Assembly: GCA_027587225.1 (NCBI GenBank)
Contig: JAPDDQ010000010.1
Span: forward strand, 109,690-173,689
Source: Solirubrobacter taibaiensis
GTDB lineage: Bacteria > Actinomycetota > Thermoleophilia > Solirubrobacterales > Solirubrobacteraceae
Direction: 5' to 3'
DNA: 64,000 bases
Below are positions 36,838-45,714 of this stretch, piece by piece. Made by a program: the position numbers and the translations under genes. Position 1 is the stretch's first letter. Every line of letters starts with the position of its first letter. Under the pieces are notes generated by a model. The model had not been told where the DNA came from, did no database searches, and worked only from the letters and a program-made list of their open reading frames with translations.

Positions 36838-39800
36838 ACCCGCTCGCGCTGCACCGTCGACTGCACGAGACGTACGCGCGGTTCTACGACTCGGCCTATC
36901 CCTTGGCGCATCCACTGCTCGCCCACGAGCGGCGTGCCCGCTTAAGCGGAGGCGGTCTGACGACCGATGTCCTGTTGGAGCCGCTCCCCGGATACCCGTC
37001 GAGCGGCCACGACGTCACGGCCGCCGCGCAGGCCCTCGAGCTTGGGGACGACGTGGCTGCGTTCGTGGCACCCCTCATCGGGAGACATCAGCTTTTCCGG
37101 CACCAATTCCGTTCGTGGGAGGCATACGAAGCCGGGCAGCATCCAGTCGTCACGGCTGGCACCGGCTCGGGCAAGACCGAGTCCTTCCTGCTGCCGGTGC
37201 TCGGAGCGCTGGTACGCGAGTCCCGCGGTTGGTCAGGCGAGGGGCGTCAACAGCCGCGATGGTGGGACCGCACGGTTCACCAACCTCAGCGAAGCAACGA
37301 GCGCGGGCGTGCCGCGGCCGTACGGGCGCTCGTCCTGTACCCGATGAATGCGCTCGTTGAGGACCAACTCGTCCGTCTACGTCGCATTCTCGACGCCCCG
37401 GAACAGCACGCCTGGCTTGATGCCCACCGTCGAGGGCATCGCTTGCATTTCGGCCGCTACACCGGGCAGACGCCCTTCAGAGCGAGCGAGCTCCAGGCGT
37501 TCATGACACGTCTCGAGCGTCGCGCGAATGCCGCACGCCAACGAGAAACTGAAGAAGCGGGGCTTCATGCCAGCGGCGAAGGGCCGCCGCCTCGCGAGTA
37601 CTTGCCCTACGTCGGGACGCCGTTCGGCGCCGAAATGCACACCCGGCCTGACATGCTGGCGCACCCTCCGGATCTGCTGATTACCAACTTCTCGATGTTG
37701 TCGATCATGCTGACGCGGCCGAAAGAGGCAGCGATCTTCGAACGCACCGCGGAGTGGTTGCGGTCAGACCCGACGCACCGGTTCCATCTCGTCGTCGACG
37801 AGTTGCACAGCTACAAAGGCACTCAAGGCACGGAAGTCGCGCTTCTGATCCGTCGGCTTTTGCACCGCATCGGACTGGCCCCCGACTCACCTCAACTCCG
37901 CGTGCTGGGGGCTTCGGCCTCGCTTGGCGACGACGAGGACGCGGCTCGTTCCTACCTCGAACAGTTCTTCGGAATCCCGGCCGGCAGGTTCGAGCTGATC
38001 GGCGGCGGTCGGCCCGCGTCCTCGCGTCATCTCGATGCAGCGACGCTGGGCCAACTCGAGTCGATTGGGCGAAGAGCGCTGAACACTGATGAGCGAGATA
38101 CTGGTGCTCTCGCGGATCTGGCCGATCGTATCCCGATTAGGGACGCCGTACTCACGGCGACAAACGCTCGAGCACTGCCGGCAAACGCGTTGGGCCAAGC
38201 ACTTGGTGGCGATGAGCGGTCGGCGTCCGCTGTGGCGGCGGGCGTCGCCGAAGTGCTCGCGGTTGCGACCGACCATGGGCACCCGACCGAGTCGCTGCCC
38301 CTCCGCGCCCACCTGTTCTTTCGAACGGTCCCGGGATGGTGGGCGTGCTCTGATCCGAACTGCGCGGCGCTCGAGCCCGAGCACGTGGGTTCGCGTCCAG
38401 TTGGCCGGCTCTACGCCGAACCTCGTATTCGCTGTCTGTGCGGATCGCGATGCCTCGACCTGCTCGTGTGCGCGACGTGCGGCGAAACCACGCTCGGTGG
38501 GTATGCGTCCGAAGACGACGGAGCCTGGTACCTGCTGCCGGAGCTCCCGGACCTCGAGAACGTTCCGGACCGATCGTGGCGTGATCGCGTCTACGGCCGG
38601 TACCGCGTCTTCTGGCCGTCAGATCGCCGCCCGCTGAGGGAAAAGTGGACGGCCAGCGGTCTCAACTTGGGATTTCGGCGAGCTCGGCTTGCTCCGCAGT
38701 CCGGACGAGTCGAGATCGACGGAACTGAGAAGTCCAACGGATGGCTCTACACGATCTCCTCGCCGCCGAGCGCGACGATCGACGCCAGCCGGGTGCCGGC
38801 CGTTCCGACGCGGTGTCCGAATTGCAATGACAATCGCGAGACACCCGCACGGCGTGTCGCCGGGGAGATCAAGCACTACGACGTGACGGACCCCCAGCGC
38901 ATGCGCTCCCCGCTCGGCGGTCTTCGCACTGGGGCTCCGCGGATCATTCAAGTCCTGGGCGAGCACCTGCTCCGGGAGTTCCGTGGGTCGACCGATCGCC
39001 AGCGCCTCGTGGTCTTCTCCGACTCTCGTCAGGACGCAGCGCGCGTTTCCGCTGAGCTTGATCAGGAGCACTTTCGCGACACGCTCCGGCAGCTTGTGGT
39101 CGCCGCCTTGGCGGACGAGCGCGGTGCCAGTGAGCGCCTGCGGGCGTTCATGACGTTCATCGATGACCCGACAGCGCATCCCGAGCTGGCCGCGACCGCA
39201 CGGACAGTACTCGCCGAGTCCGAGGCGGCGCGCGCCGTGCGCGACGCGCGCGATCCGCTGTTCGCGACCCCGGAAGCGGCCGCTCGCGCTGACCGGCTGC
39301 TCGAATCCGAGCTGCGCGGCGTAGTGTCGATCGCTCGGATTCGGGCGAGCATTGAGCCGCAGCTACTGATGGTCGGGCGCAACCCCGCCGGCCCGTCCGC
39401 ACGACCAGGCGACGAGTGGATCGCAGCGTACGACTGGGCGCTCGAGCCTCCGGAGCCACGCGATGCCGCCGACCAGCGCATCATCGACGCGCGGGACTCG
39501 CTGCGAGCGGAGGTCACGCGCATTCTTTTCGCAGGTGGTGGGCGCGACGTCGAGTCGCTGGGCCTTGCGATCGTGCATCCGAGCGCGAACGGTGTGACGC
39601 CTCCTCCAGGCGCAGTCGCGGATCGGCAGGTGGAGTTTCTCGCTGCGATCACTCGTTTGCTCGGCATCAACCGCCTGACTCCGGGACAGCGCGACTCGCG
39701 GGATCCCGAAAAACGGCCGCCGCAGGTCCTTCAGCGGTGGTTAGAGGCGGTCGCGCGACACGTCGGCGAGCCCGAGGACGCGCTGATCACATGGGTGACG

Positions 39801-42146
39801 TCCCAACTGCCACACCACAACCGACCCGCGTTTCGCTGGCTCGTGAACCCCGAGCTCTTGCGAGTCGGCGATGCCGGGGTGGAAGTCTGGGAGTGCCCGC
39901 GTTGTCGTTGGGAGCACCGTCACCGAACGATGAACACCTGTCTGCACTGCTTCGAGCGACTGCCCGAGGCGCCGGTGACGCGCGGCCCCCGCACCGATGA
40001 CTACTACGCGACGCTGGCGCTGAGCGGTGCTCCAGTGACGCGTCTGCGGTCAGAGGAGTTGACCGGGCAGACCGAGCGCGTGCTCAGGTCGATCCGCCAG
40101 GCGCAGTTTCAGGACGTATTCCTCGACAACGAGCCTGAGCGTCCGTCAGGCATTGACGTCCTTTCAGTCACGACGACGATGGAGGCCGGCGTCGACATCG
40201 GGGCCCTCCGCGCTGTCCTGATGGCGAACGTGCCGCCTCAACGGTTCAACTACCAGCAACGTGTGGGACGAGCGGGTCGGCGCGGAGAGTCACTGGCGGT
40301 TGCCCTCACAGTGGCCCGCGATCGGTCGCATGACCAACATTTCTTCCGTCATACGGAGCGCATCACCGGCGATCCGCCGCCGTCGCCTTACCTCACGACT
40401 GATCGTGTTGAGATCCTCGCTCGGGTTGTGAGGGCTGAAGCGCTTCGGCTTGGCTTTCTTGAGGTCGCGGCACGCCTCGGGGATGCGTTTCACTCTGGCG
40501 TCTCCGTGCATGGACATTTCGGGTCGGCGGAGGCGTGGCCAGATCATGCCGCGATCGCGATGGACGAGATCGCAGCGCGCAGTCGAGACTTGTTGCTGTT
40601 TGCGAGTCGGATGCTCGTCTGTACACGAGCTTCGATAGACGCGGAAGCGCTGCTGCGCCGGGCGGTTGACGATCTGCGATCGCAGATCGACGGCATCGTG
40701 GTTCGCGCCGGCGAGCACCCAGATCTCTCTCAACGACTCGCGGAGTTCGGGCTGCTTCCGATGTTTGGGTTCCCAACGCAAGTCCGGTATCTGTTTACGC
40801 GCCGACCGTCCTCGAGCGCGCCGTGGCCACCGGAGGGTGCCATTGATCGGGACCTTCGAACTGCTGTGTCCGAGTTCGCGCCCGGGAACGAGCTTGTACT
40901 CGACAAACACGTCTACAAGTCGATTGGAGCCGTCGAGCTGATCCCACGGGGAACCCGGCAGCCGGCCGCCGGTGATCACCCCCTCGGACCCGTGCAGTTC
41001 ATCGGGCTTTGCGACGTCTGCAAGAGCCTCGACGAAGGTACCCGCGCGAGCTGCTCAAATTGTGGCGCCGTCGAGCCCGAGTACCGGCCCGTCAAGCTCG
41101 CGAAGCCGGCTGGCTTCCGCGCCGAGTGGCGAGAGCCAGAACCCTACGACGGCTCGGTGACGCGGGACTCTCGGGCATCCACGCCGCGCATCGCGATCGA
41201 TCCGTCCCAGATGGTCGAGCATCGGATCGGGGGATTCGTGCTTCGAGGTGGCAGTACCCGCCTCTACACCGTCAACGACAACCATGGCGCGGGGTTCGTG
41301 TACGCGCCGGCCGACCGCTACGGCGGCGGCGTGCTGGCGGTTGGTGTGGCTGAACCATCCTGGCTCGCAAAAGGCGCAGCCACGGAGCGCGTCGCGCTTG
41401 GGGCGGTCGTTGCAACCGATGTACTGATCGCTCACCCCGAACGTCCCGAGCGCGAGGGTTGGTCGCACATCATGGCTCGTGAGGGCCGCGGACCTGGACG
41501 GCTCATTCCGATCGCACGTCGCGCAGCTTGGACCAGTTTCGCGTTCGCGCTGCGCTTCGCCGCTGCCGATCTCCTCAGCGTCGAACTGAACGAATTGGAC
41601 GCCGGAGTCCGGCTCATCGCCGCGGAAGACCGTCGGCTCTATCCCCAGATCTTTCTAGCGGATACCGTCGAGAACGGTGCTGGATACGTGTCCCATGTGT
41701 CGCGACCGCGCGAATTCGAGGCGCTGCTCGACGCAACAGCTCGGCTGATCACTGATTGGGAGGATGTATCCCAGCACGGCTGCGACACCGCGTGCTACCG
41801 CTGCCTGAAGGACTACTCGAACAACGCGTATCACCCGGTTCTTGACTGGCGTCTCGCAGGCGACTGTCTGGAAATCGTGCGCAACGGAACACCACAACGC
41901 GATCGCTGGAAGGACACGCGTACACGAGCCATTCGCGCTGCTTGCGAGACGTTTCCTCGATGGGAATGCGCAGATCCAGATAGTCCTGAGCCCGTGATCA
42001 ACGTGACTAAGCGAGGGAGAGAAATGCGAGTCCTTCATCCACTCAAGGACGGCGCGCCCGAGACGGGCGAGAACGGCAAGCCTGTCGACAACTGCGACGT
42101 CTTCAACTTAGACCGACGTCCAGGGGCGGTCTACCTCGCGCTCTGA
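36834..42146 (+). CDS. giant DEAD/DEAH helicase with DUF1998-type C-terminus (DruE-like)
   Basis: A 1770-aa superfamily 2 helicase. Motif I is TAGTGSGKTE (about residue 106), motif II DELH in VVDELHSYKGTQG (about 322), motif III LGASAS, and motif VI QQRVGRAGRRGE (about 1143). Several CxxC pairs lie between and after the helicase lobes: CLCGSRCLDLLVCATCGE near 535-550, CPRC and CLHC near 1020-1040, CDVC and CSNC near 1395-1410. The C-terminus has the DUF1998/MrfA zinc-binding signature GCDTACYRCLKDYSNNAYHP (about 1650). This size and layout match DruE, the shared helicase of Druantia systems; related helicases occur in DISARM. Its two upstream partners are not recognised Druantia genes. Confidence 0.85.
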   Translation: MNPLALHRRLHETYARFYDSAYPLAHPLLAHERRARLSGGGLTTDVLLEPLPGYPSSGHDVTAAAQALELGDDVAAFVAPLIGRHQLFRHQFRSWEAYEAGQHPVVTAGTGSGKTESFLLPVLGALVRESRGWSGEGRQQPRWWDRTVHQPQRSNERGRAAAVRALVLYPMNALVEDQLVRLRRILDAPEQHAWLDAHRRGHRLHFGRYTGQTPFRASELQAFMTRLERRANAARQRETEEAGLHASGEGPPPREYLPYVGTPFGAEMHTRPDMLAHPPDLLITNFSMLSIMLTRPKEAAIFERTAEWLRSDPTHRFHLVVDELHSYKGTQGTEVALLIRRLLHRIGLAPDSPQLRVLGASASLGDDEDAARSYLEQFFGIPAGRFELIGGGRPASSRHLDAATLGQLESIGRRALNTDERDTGALADLADRIPIRDAVLTATNARALPANALGQALGGDERSASAVAAGVAEVLAVATDHGHPTESLPLRAHLFFRTVPGWWACSDPNCAALEPEHVGSRPVGRLYAEPRIRCLCGSRCLDLLVCATCGETTLGGYASEDDGAWYLLPELPDLENVPDRSWRDRVYGRYRVFWPSDRRPLREKWTASGLNLGFRRARLAPQSGRVEIDGTEKSNGWLYTISSPPSATIDASRVPAVPTRCPNCNDNRETPARRVAGEIKHYDVTDPQRMRSPLGGLRTGAPRIIQVLGEHLLREFRGSTDRQRLVVFSDSRQDAARVSAELDQEHFRDTLRQLVVAALADERGASERLRAFMTFIDDPTAHPELAATARTVLAESEAARAVRDARDPLFATPEAAARADRLLESELRGVVSIARIRASIEPQLLMVGRNPAGPSARPGDEWIAAYDWALEPPEPRDAADQRIIDARDSLRAEVTRILFAGGGRDVESLGLAIVHPSANGVTPPPGAVADRQVEFLAAITRLLGINRLTPGQRDSRDPEKRPPQVLQRWLEAVARHVGEPEDALITWVTSQLPHHNRPAFRWLVNPELLRVGDAGVEVWECPRCRWEHRHRTMNTCLHCFERLPEAPVTRGPRTDDYYATLALSGAPVTRLRSEELTGQTERVLRSIRQAQFQDVFLDNEPERPSGIDVLSVTTTMEAGVDIGALRAVLMANVPPQRFNYQQRVGRAGRRGESLAVALTVARDRSHDQHFFRHTERITGDPPPSPYLTTDRVEILARVVRAEALRLGFLEVAARLGDAFHSGVSVHGHFGSAEAWPDHAAIAMDEIAARSRDLLLFASRMLVCTRASIDAEALLRRAVDDLRSQIDGIVVRAGEHPDLSQRLAEFGLLPMFGFPTQVRYLFTRRPSSSAPWPPEGAIDRDLRTAVSEFAPGNELVLDKHVYKSIGAVELIPRGTRQPAAGDHPLGPVQFIGLCDVCKSLDEGTRASCSNCGAVEPEYRPVKLAKPAGFRAEWREPEPYDGSVTRDSRASTPRIAIDPSQMVEHRIGGFVLRGGSTRLYTVNDNHGAGFVYAPADRYGGGVLAVGVAEPSWLAKGAATERVALGAVVATDVLIAHPERPEREGWSHIMAREGRGPGRLIPIARRAAWTSFAFALRFAAADLLSVELNELDAGVRLIAAEDRRLYPQIFLADTVENGAGYVSHVSRPREFEALLDATARLITDWEDVSQHGCDTACYRCLKDYSNNAYHPVLDWRLAGDCLEIVRNGTPQRDRWKDTRTRAIRAACETFPRWECADPDSPEPVINVTKRGREMRVLHPLKDGAPETGENGKPVDNCDVFNLDRRPGAVYLAL

Positions 42147-42157
42147 CGCTCGCGCTG

Positions 42158-42172
42158 AGTAGTGTCACTACT
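42158..42172 (+). terminator. possible terminator hairpin after the helicase gene
   Basis: AGTAGT (42158-42163) and ACTACT (42167-42172) form a perfect 6-bp stem with a 3-nt loop, 11 bp after the helicase stop and followed by TT. It lies in the 160-bp gap between the convergent helicase and HNH genes. The stem is weak, so the call is tentative. Confidence 0.35.
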
Positions 42173-42306
42173 TTGGTGACTAGCCCAATCAGCGCAACGT
42201 CGTCGGGCTGCATTCACGCCCAACTACGCAACGGACAGCTGCATTCGATCGGCGTCGTGTATCGGCCGGTCGGCATCGCGGGGGCTCAGCTCCGCGCGTG
42301 ATCGCG

Positions 42307-43218
42307 TCAGGCAGCGGCGAGCTCGAAGCGATCAAAACGTACCTGGAGCCGTGCCGGATCTGGGCGATCTTCCGGCTGTCGCGGCAGCGCAATCGCCTCG
42401 CCGTGGAAGCCCTGTAAGCCAGTCCGCAGCATCGGGCCGTCGGTCTCCTTGAGGAGCCGTCGCGCGATGTGAACGACGCCGTCGGGATCGATGCCGAGGA
42501 CACTACGGTCGAAGGCGAGGTGATGGATCGCGCACAGCGCCAAGCCGTTGACGACCGAGGCGATGCCGTGCGGATCAGCGTCAGGCACGATGTGCGCCGC
42601 CTGGACTAGCGAACGTTCGCGTAGCGCACATATCGCGCAGCGATGGCGGTACGCGCGCATTACGTCGAGCTTGAAGCGCTGCTGATGGAGCCGAATCCGC
42701 GCTTCGCGAGTGGCGTAGGCGCGCATGTCTGGGCCAGAGACCAGGCCGCCCGGTTGCATGTCCTGCACGGGGAGTCCCGGTTCAAGTACGACGCTCCGGG
42801 CCACAGGATCGTCGGCTGTGACGAACATCGGAGCAACGACGAGGTACTGGCCGGGGGCGAGCGCCCGGAAATAGACCAGCGGAGTCTGGAGCTCGTAGGC
42901 GGCCCGTAGCGCGCGGTTATCGGGCTGGTCGATCGGGCCTGCGCGGTAGGCGTAGGTGAACAGCGCGCCGGCTGCGTCGAACGTGTCCGCGTACGGGTCC
43001 TTGAAAGACGTCGTGACCGTGAGCGCGGCCGGCCCACGTTGGATTCGCGCACGATGGATTCCGCGCTGAAACGAGCCGAAGCTCACGCGCGCGCCGTCGA
43101 ACGTGAAGCCGTCGCTCAAGCGGGTGCGTGGCACTAGGTCGTCGTAGTCCTGCCCGAGCTTACGTGCAGCGGCGACCGCCGCTTGGCGGAGCGGTAGATC
43201 TGGATCGACGGCGGCCAC
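42307..43218 (-). CDS. HNH endonuclease (HNH_2 type) with SRA-like N-terminal region
   Basis: A 303-aa protein. The C-terminal HNH_2-type nuclease shows CAIC (194-197), AAHIVPDAD (His 209), NGLALC (Asn 224) and HHLAFDR (232-233). The N-terminal 150 residues contain FTYAYRAG and QPDNRALRAAYELQTPLVYF, which resembles the SRA/YDG-type modified-base binding fold. That comparison is by eye only. Such SRA-HNH combinations act as type IV, modification-dependent restriction enzymes. It is convergent to the DruE-like helicase and at the right edge of the defence island. Start is a GTG at 43218. Confidence 0.75.
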   Translation of the reverse strand: MAAVDPDLPLRQAAVAAARKLGQDYDDLVPRTRLSDGFTFDGARVSFGSFQRGIHRARIQRGPAALTVTTSFKDPYADTFDAAGALFTYAYRAGPIDQPDNRALRAAYELQTPLVYFRALAPGQYLVVAPMFVTADDPVARSVVLEPGLPVQDMQPGGLVSGPDMRAYATREARIRLHQQRFKLDVMRAYRHRCAICALRERSLVQAAHIVPDADPHGIASVVNGLALCAIHHLAFDRSVLGIDPDGVVHIARRLLKETDGPMLRTGLQGFHGEAIALPRQPEDRPDPARLQVRFDRFELAAA

Positions 43219-43256
43219 CGCGCCACTGTGCCTGACGACGTGAGCGTCCGCAACTG

Positions 43257-43268
43257 CGTCACGTGACG
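43257..43268. promoter_or_regulatory. perfect 12-bp palindrome upstream of the HNH gene
   Basis: CGTCACGTGACG is self-complementary over 12 bp and lies 38-50 bp upstream of the HNH endonuclease GTG, where an operator would be expected. A second 6-bp inverted repeat, CCTCCC/GGGAGG, follows at 43281-43295. The regulator is unknown. Confidence 0.45.
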
Positions 43269-43384
43269 ATCACTCGAGAACCTCCCGCCGGGAGGCTTCG
43301 ACAGGCATAGGTTGGAGGCAGATCCACGGGCGGCTACGCGCCACGCGGCACCGTTGCGTCGCGCTGGCCGGCGGGTGGGGGCGC

Positions 43385-43414
43385 ATCCTGCTCCTCGACG
43401 GCGAGGAGCAGGAT
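43385..43414 (-). terminator. strong GC-rich terminator hairpin after the MMPL gene
   Basis: A perfect 13-bp stem, ATCCTGCTCCTCG (43385-43397) with CGAGGAGCAGGAT (43402-43414), encloses a 4-nt loop. It starts 25 bp after the MMPL stop codon. It has no T-run, as is common for actinobacterial terminators, and separates the MMPL gene from the HNH gene on the same strand. Confidence 0.75.
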
Positions 43415-43438
43415 CGTGCCGGACCGCTCGCTCGTCGA

Positions 43439-45598
43439 TCAGCGGTACGCGACCTCGCGCTCGGGCTCGTCGGCAGCCACATGCTCCTCGGGCGGCTCGA
43501 TGTTCAGGTGCGGCAAGCGCTTGTCCAGCCACGCCGGCATCCACCACATCGCCGGTCCGGCGAGGTGCATCACGGCCGGAAGCAACAACAGGCGGATGAT
43601 GAACGCGTCGATGAAGATCGCCGCGGCGAAGCCGACACCCATCATCGCCAGCGCCCGCTCGTTGCCGATCGCGAAGGCGCCGAAGACCGCGATCATGATG
43701 ATCGCCGCCGCCGTGACGACGCGGCCGGTCATCGCCAGGCCGTGCTGGACGGCGTACTTGGCGTCCTTGGTGTGCGTCCACTCCTCGTGCATGCGGGAGA
43801 CGAGGAAGACCTCGTAGTCCATGGACAGGCCGAAGACGACCGCGAAGACCATGATCGGGAGGAAGGACTCGATCGGGCCGGTGGCGTCGCCGAACAGGCT
43901 CGCGAAGTTGCCGTCCTGGAAGATCAGGGTCACGACGCCGAAGGCGCCGGCGATCGAGAGCAGGTTGAAGATGCCGGCCTTGACCGGGATCAGCAGTGAG
44001 CGGAAGACGATCGCCAGCAGGAGCAGGGAGAGGCCGACGACGACGCCGATGAACAGCGGGAGCTTGTCCCGGATGGTCTGGGAGAAGTCGAGGTTGCTCG
44101 CGGTGGTGCCGCCGATCGAGATGCGGGCGCCGGTCGCGTCCGCGACGGGCGGGAGCGTGACACTCCGCGCATCCCGCACGGTCTGGTCGGTGCGCTCGTC
44201 CTGCGGAGTTGTGGTGGGGTAGGCGATCATCGTCGCCGTGTCGCCGGCTTCATTCAATTGAGGCGGCAGGACCGCGGCGATGCCGTCCTGCGCGCTGAGC
44301 GCCTCACTGATCTTCGTCAGCGCAGCTGTGTCGCCGGCCGAAGGCAGCTCGACCGCCAACAGGAGCGGCCCGTTGAACCCGGCGCCGAAGCCCTCCTTCA
44401 GGAGGTCGTAGGCGATCCGCGCGGTGTCGTCCTTCTTGTAGGTGCTGGCGTCGCTGGTGGCCAGGCGCATGTGCAGCGCCGGGGCGGCCAGGGCCAGGAG
44501 CACGGCGAGGGCGACGATCGCGACGGGGAGCGGACGACGGGCCACGAAGCTGCTCCAGCGGGCGGCGAAGCCGCTCTCGGTGTCGGCGCCCTGGGACGCG
44601 GGCTTGATGCGGCCGCCGACCTTGCTCAGCAGGGCGGGAATCAGGGTCAGCGCGGCGGCCATGGTGGCGAGCACCGACCCCGCGGCGGCAATCGCCGGGC
44701 CGTAGAGGAACGAGATCCCCAAAAGCATCATGCCGAGCATCGCGATGACGACGACGATGCCCGCGAACAGCACGGCGCGGCCGGACGTGTCCAAAGCGAC
44801 CAGCGTCGCTTCCCGCACGTCCCGTCCGCCGCCGCGCTCCAGTCGGAAGCGATTCAAAATCAAAAGCGCGTAGTCGATGCCGACGCCGATGCCGATCATC
44901 GCCGCGAGCTGCGGCGCCCAGTCGACGACGTCGATCACGCGGGTGGCGACGACGGCCGTCAACGAGAGGCTCACGATCATCGCGAAGAGCGCGTTCAGGA
45001 GCGGGAGACCCATCGCGACGATGCCGAGCGTGAGGAAGAGGACGATCGCCGCGACGGCGATGCCGATGAGCTCGCCGGCGCCGCCGGTCTCGGCCGTCGA
45101 CCAGTGGATGATGTCGCCGCCGAGCGCGACCTGGACGCCGTCTTGGCCGTCGAGCTTGAGCACGTTCTCGGCCATGGTCTTGACCGGGGCGGGATCGACG
45201 TCGCCGGGCGCGGCGCGGAACTGGATCTGCGCGAAGGTGATCTTGCCGTCCTTGGAGACCGGCGCGCCCTCGGCGAACGGGTCGGCGACGGCGAGGACCT
45301 CGGGTGACTTCTTGATCTCGGCGACGGCGCGCTCGATCGTCGGGCGGTTGGCTGCATCGAGCACGCCGCCGTCCTTGACGGCGAAGATGACGTTCGCGGT
45401 GTCACCGGACTGCTGCGGGAACCGCTCCTGGAGCAGGTCGTACGTGCGCTGCGACTCCGTGCCCGGCAGGTTGAAGTTGTTGACGAACTCGCCTGGAGCG
45501 GCGGCCCACACCCCGATGCAGACGACGAAGGCGGCGACCCAAAGGCTGAGGACGGTGCGGCGTCGGTCGTGGCACCAGGCTGCAAGCTTGCGCATCAA
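43439..45598 (-). CDS. MMPL-family RND transporter
   Basis: A 719-aa inner membrane protein of the MMPL (RND superfamily) type, which exports lipids or hydrophobic compounds. It has an N-terminal membrane segment, a large extracytoplasmic loop (GTESQRTYDLLQERFPQQSG), five clustered helices including GIGVGIDYALLILNRFR (the conserved GxxxDY proton-relay motif), then the same plan repeated with VFGLSMDYEVFLVSRMHEEW. The length is typical for bacterial MMPL proteins. It is divergent from a FadR-like regulator across a 116-bp interval containing two FadR-type operators, so lipid-responsive control is likely. It ends at a strong hairpin. Confidence 0.92.
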   Translation of the reverse strand: MMRKLAAWCHDRRRTVLSLWVAAFVVCIGVWAAAPGEFVNNFNLPGTESQRTYDLLQERFPQQSGDTANVIFAVKDGGVLDAANRPTIERAVAEIKKSPEVLAVADPFAEGAPVSKDGKITFAQIQFRAAPGDVDPAPVKTMAENVLKLDGQDGVQVALGGDIIHWSTAETGGAGELIGIAVAAIVLFLTLGIVAMGLPLLNALFAMIVSLSLTAVVATRVIDVVDWAPQLAAMIGIGVGIDYALLILNRFRLERGGGRDVREATLVALDTSGRAVLFAGIVVVIAMLGMMLLGISFLYGPAIAAAGSVLATMAAALTLIPALLSKVGGRIKPASQGADTESGFAARWSSFVARRPLPVAIVALAVLLALAAPALHMRLATSDASTYKKDDTARIAYDLLKEGFGAGFNGPLLLAVELPSAGDTAALTKISEALSAQDGIAAVLPPQLNEAGDTATMIAYPTTTPQDERTDQTVRDARSVTLPPVADATGARISIGGTTASNLDFSQTIRDKLPLFIGVVVGLSLLLLAIVFRSLLIPVKAGIFNLLSIAGAFGVVTLIFQDGNFASLFGDATGPIESFLPIMVFAVVFGLSMDYEVFLVSRMHEEWTHTKDAKYAVQHGLAMTGRVVTAAAIIMIAVFGAFAIGNERALAMMGVGFAAAIFIDAFIIRLLLLPAVMHLAGPAMWWMPAWLDKRLPHLNIEPPEEHVAADEPEREVAYR

Positions 45599-45695
45599 CG
45601 CAACCTAAAGCGGATTCACGCACCTCTCGGCGGGGGTGACCGGTGTTTGGGGGTGGGGCTGGCCCCCTGTCCGGAGGGAGGATTGTCAATTATCG

Positions 45696-45710
45696 ACTGG
45701 TATAACCTGT
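45696..45710. promoter_or_regulatory. FadR-type operator 1 overlapping a -10 element
   Basis: ACTGGT-ATA-ACCTGT is an imperfect inverted repeat that matches the FadR consensus core TGGTnnnACC. It includes TATAAC (45701-45706), a -10-like hexamer 8 bp before the regulator ATG. That spacing suggests a leaderless transcript starting at or near the ATG. Confidence 0.6.
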
Positions 45711-45714
45711 CTCG

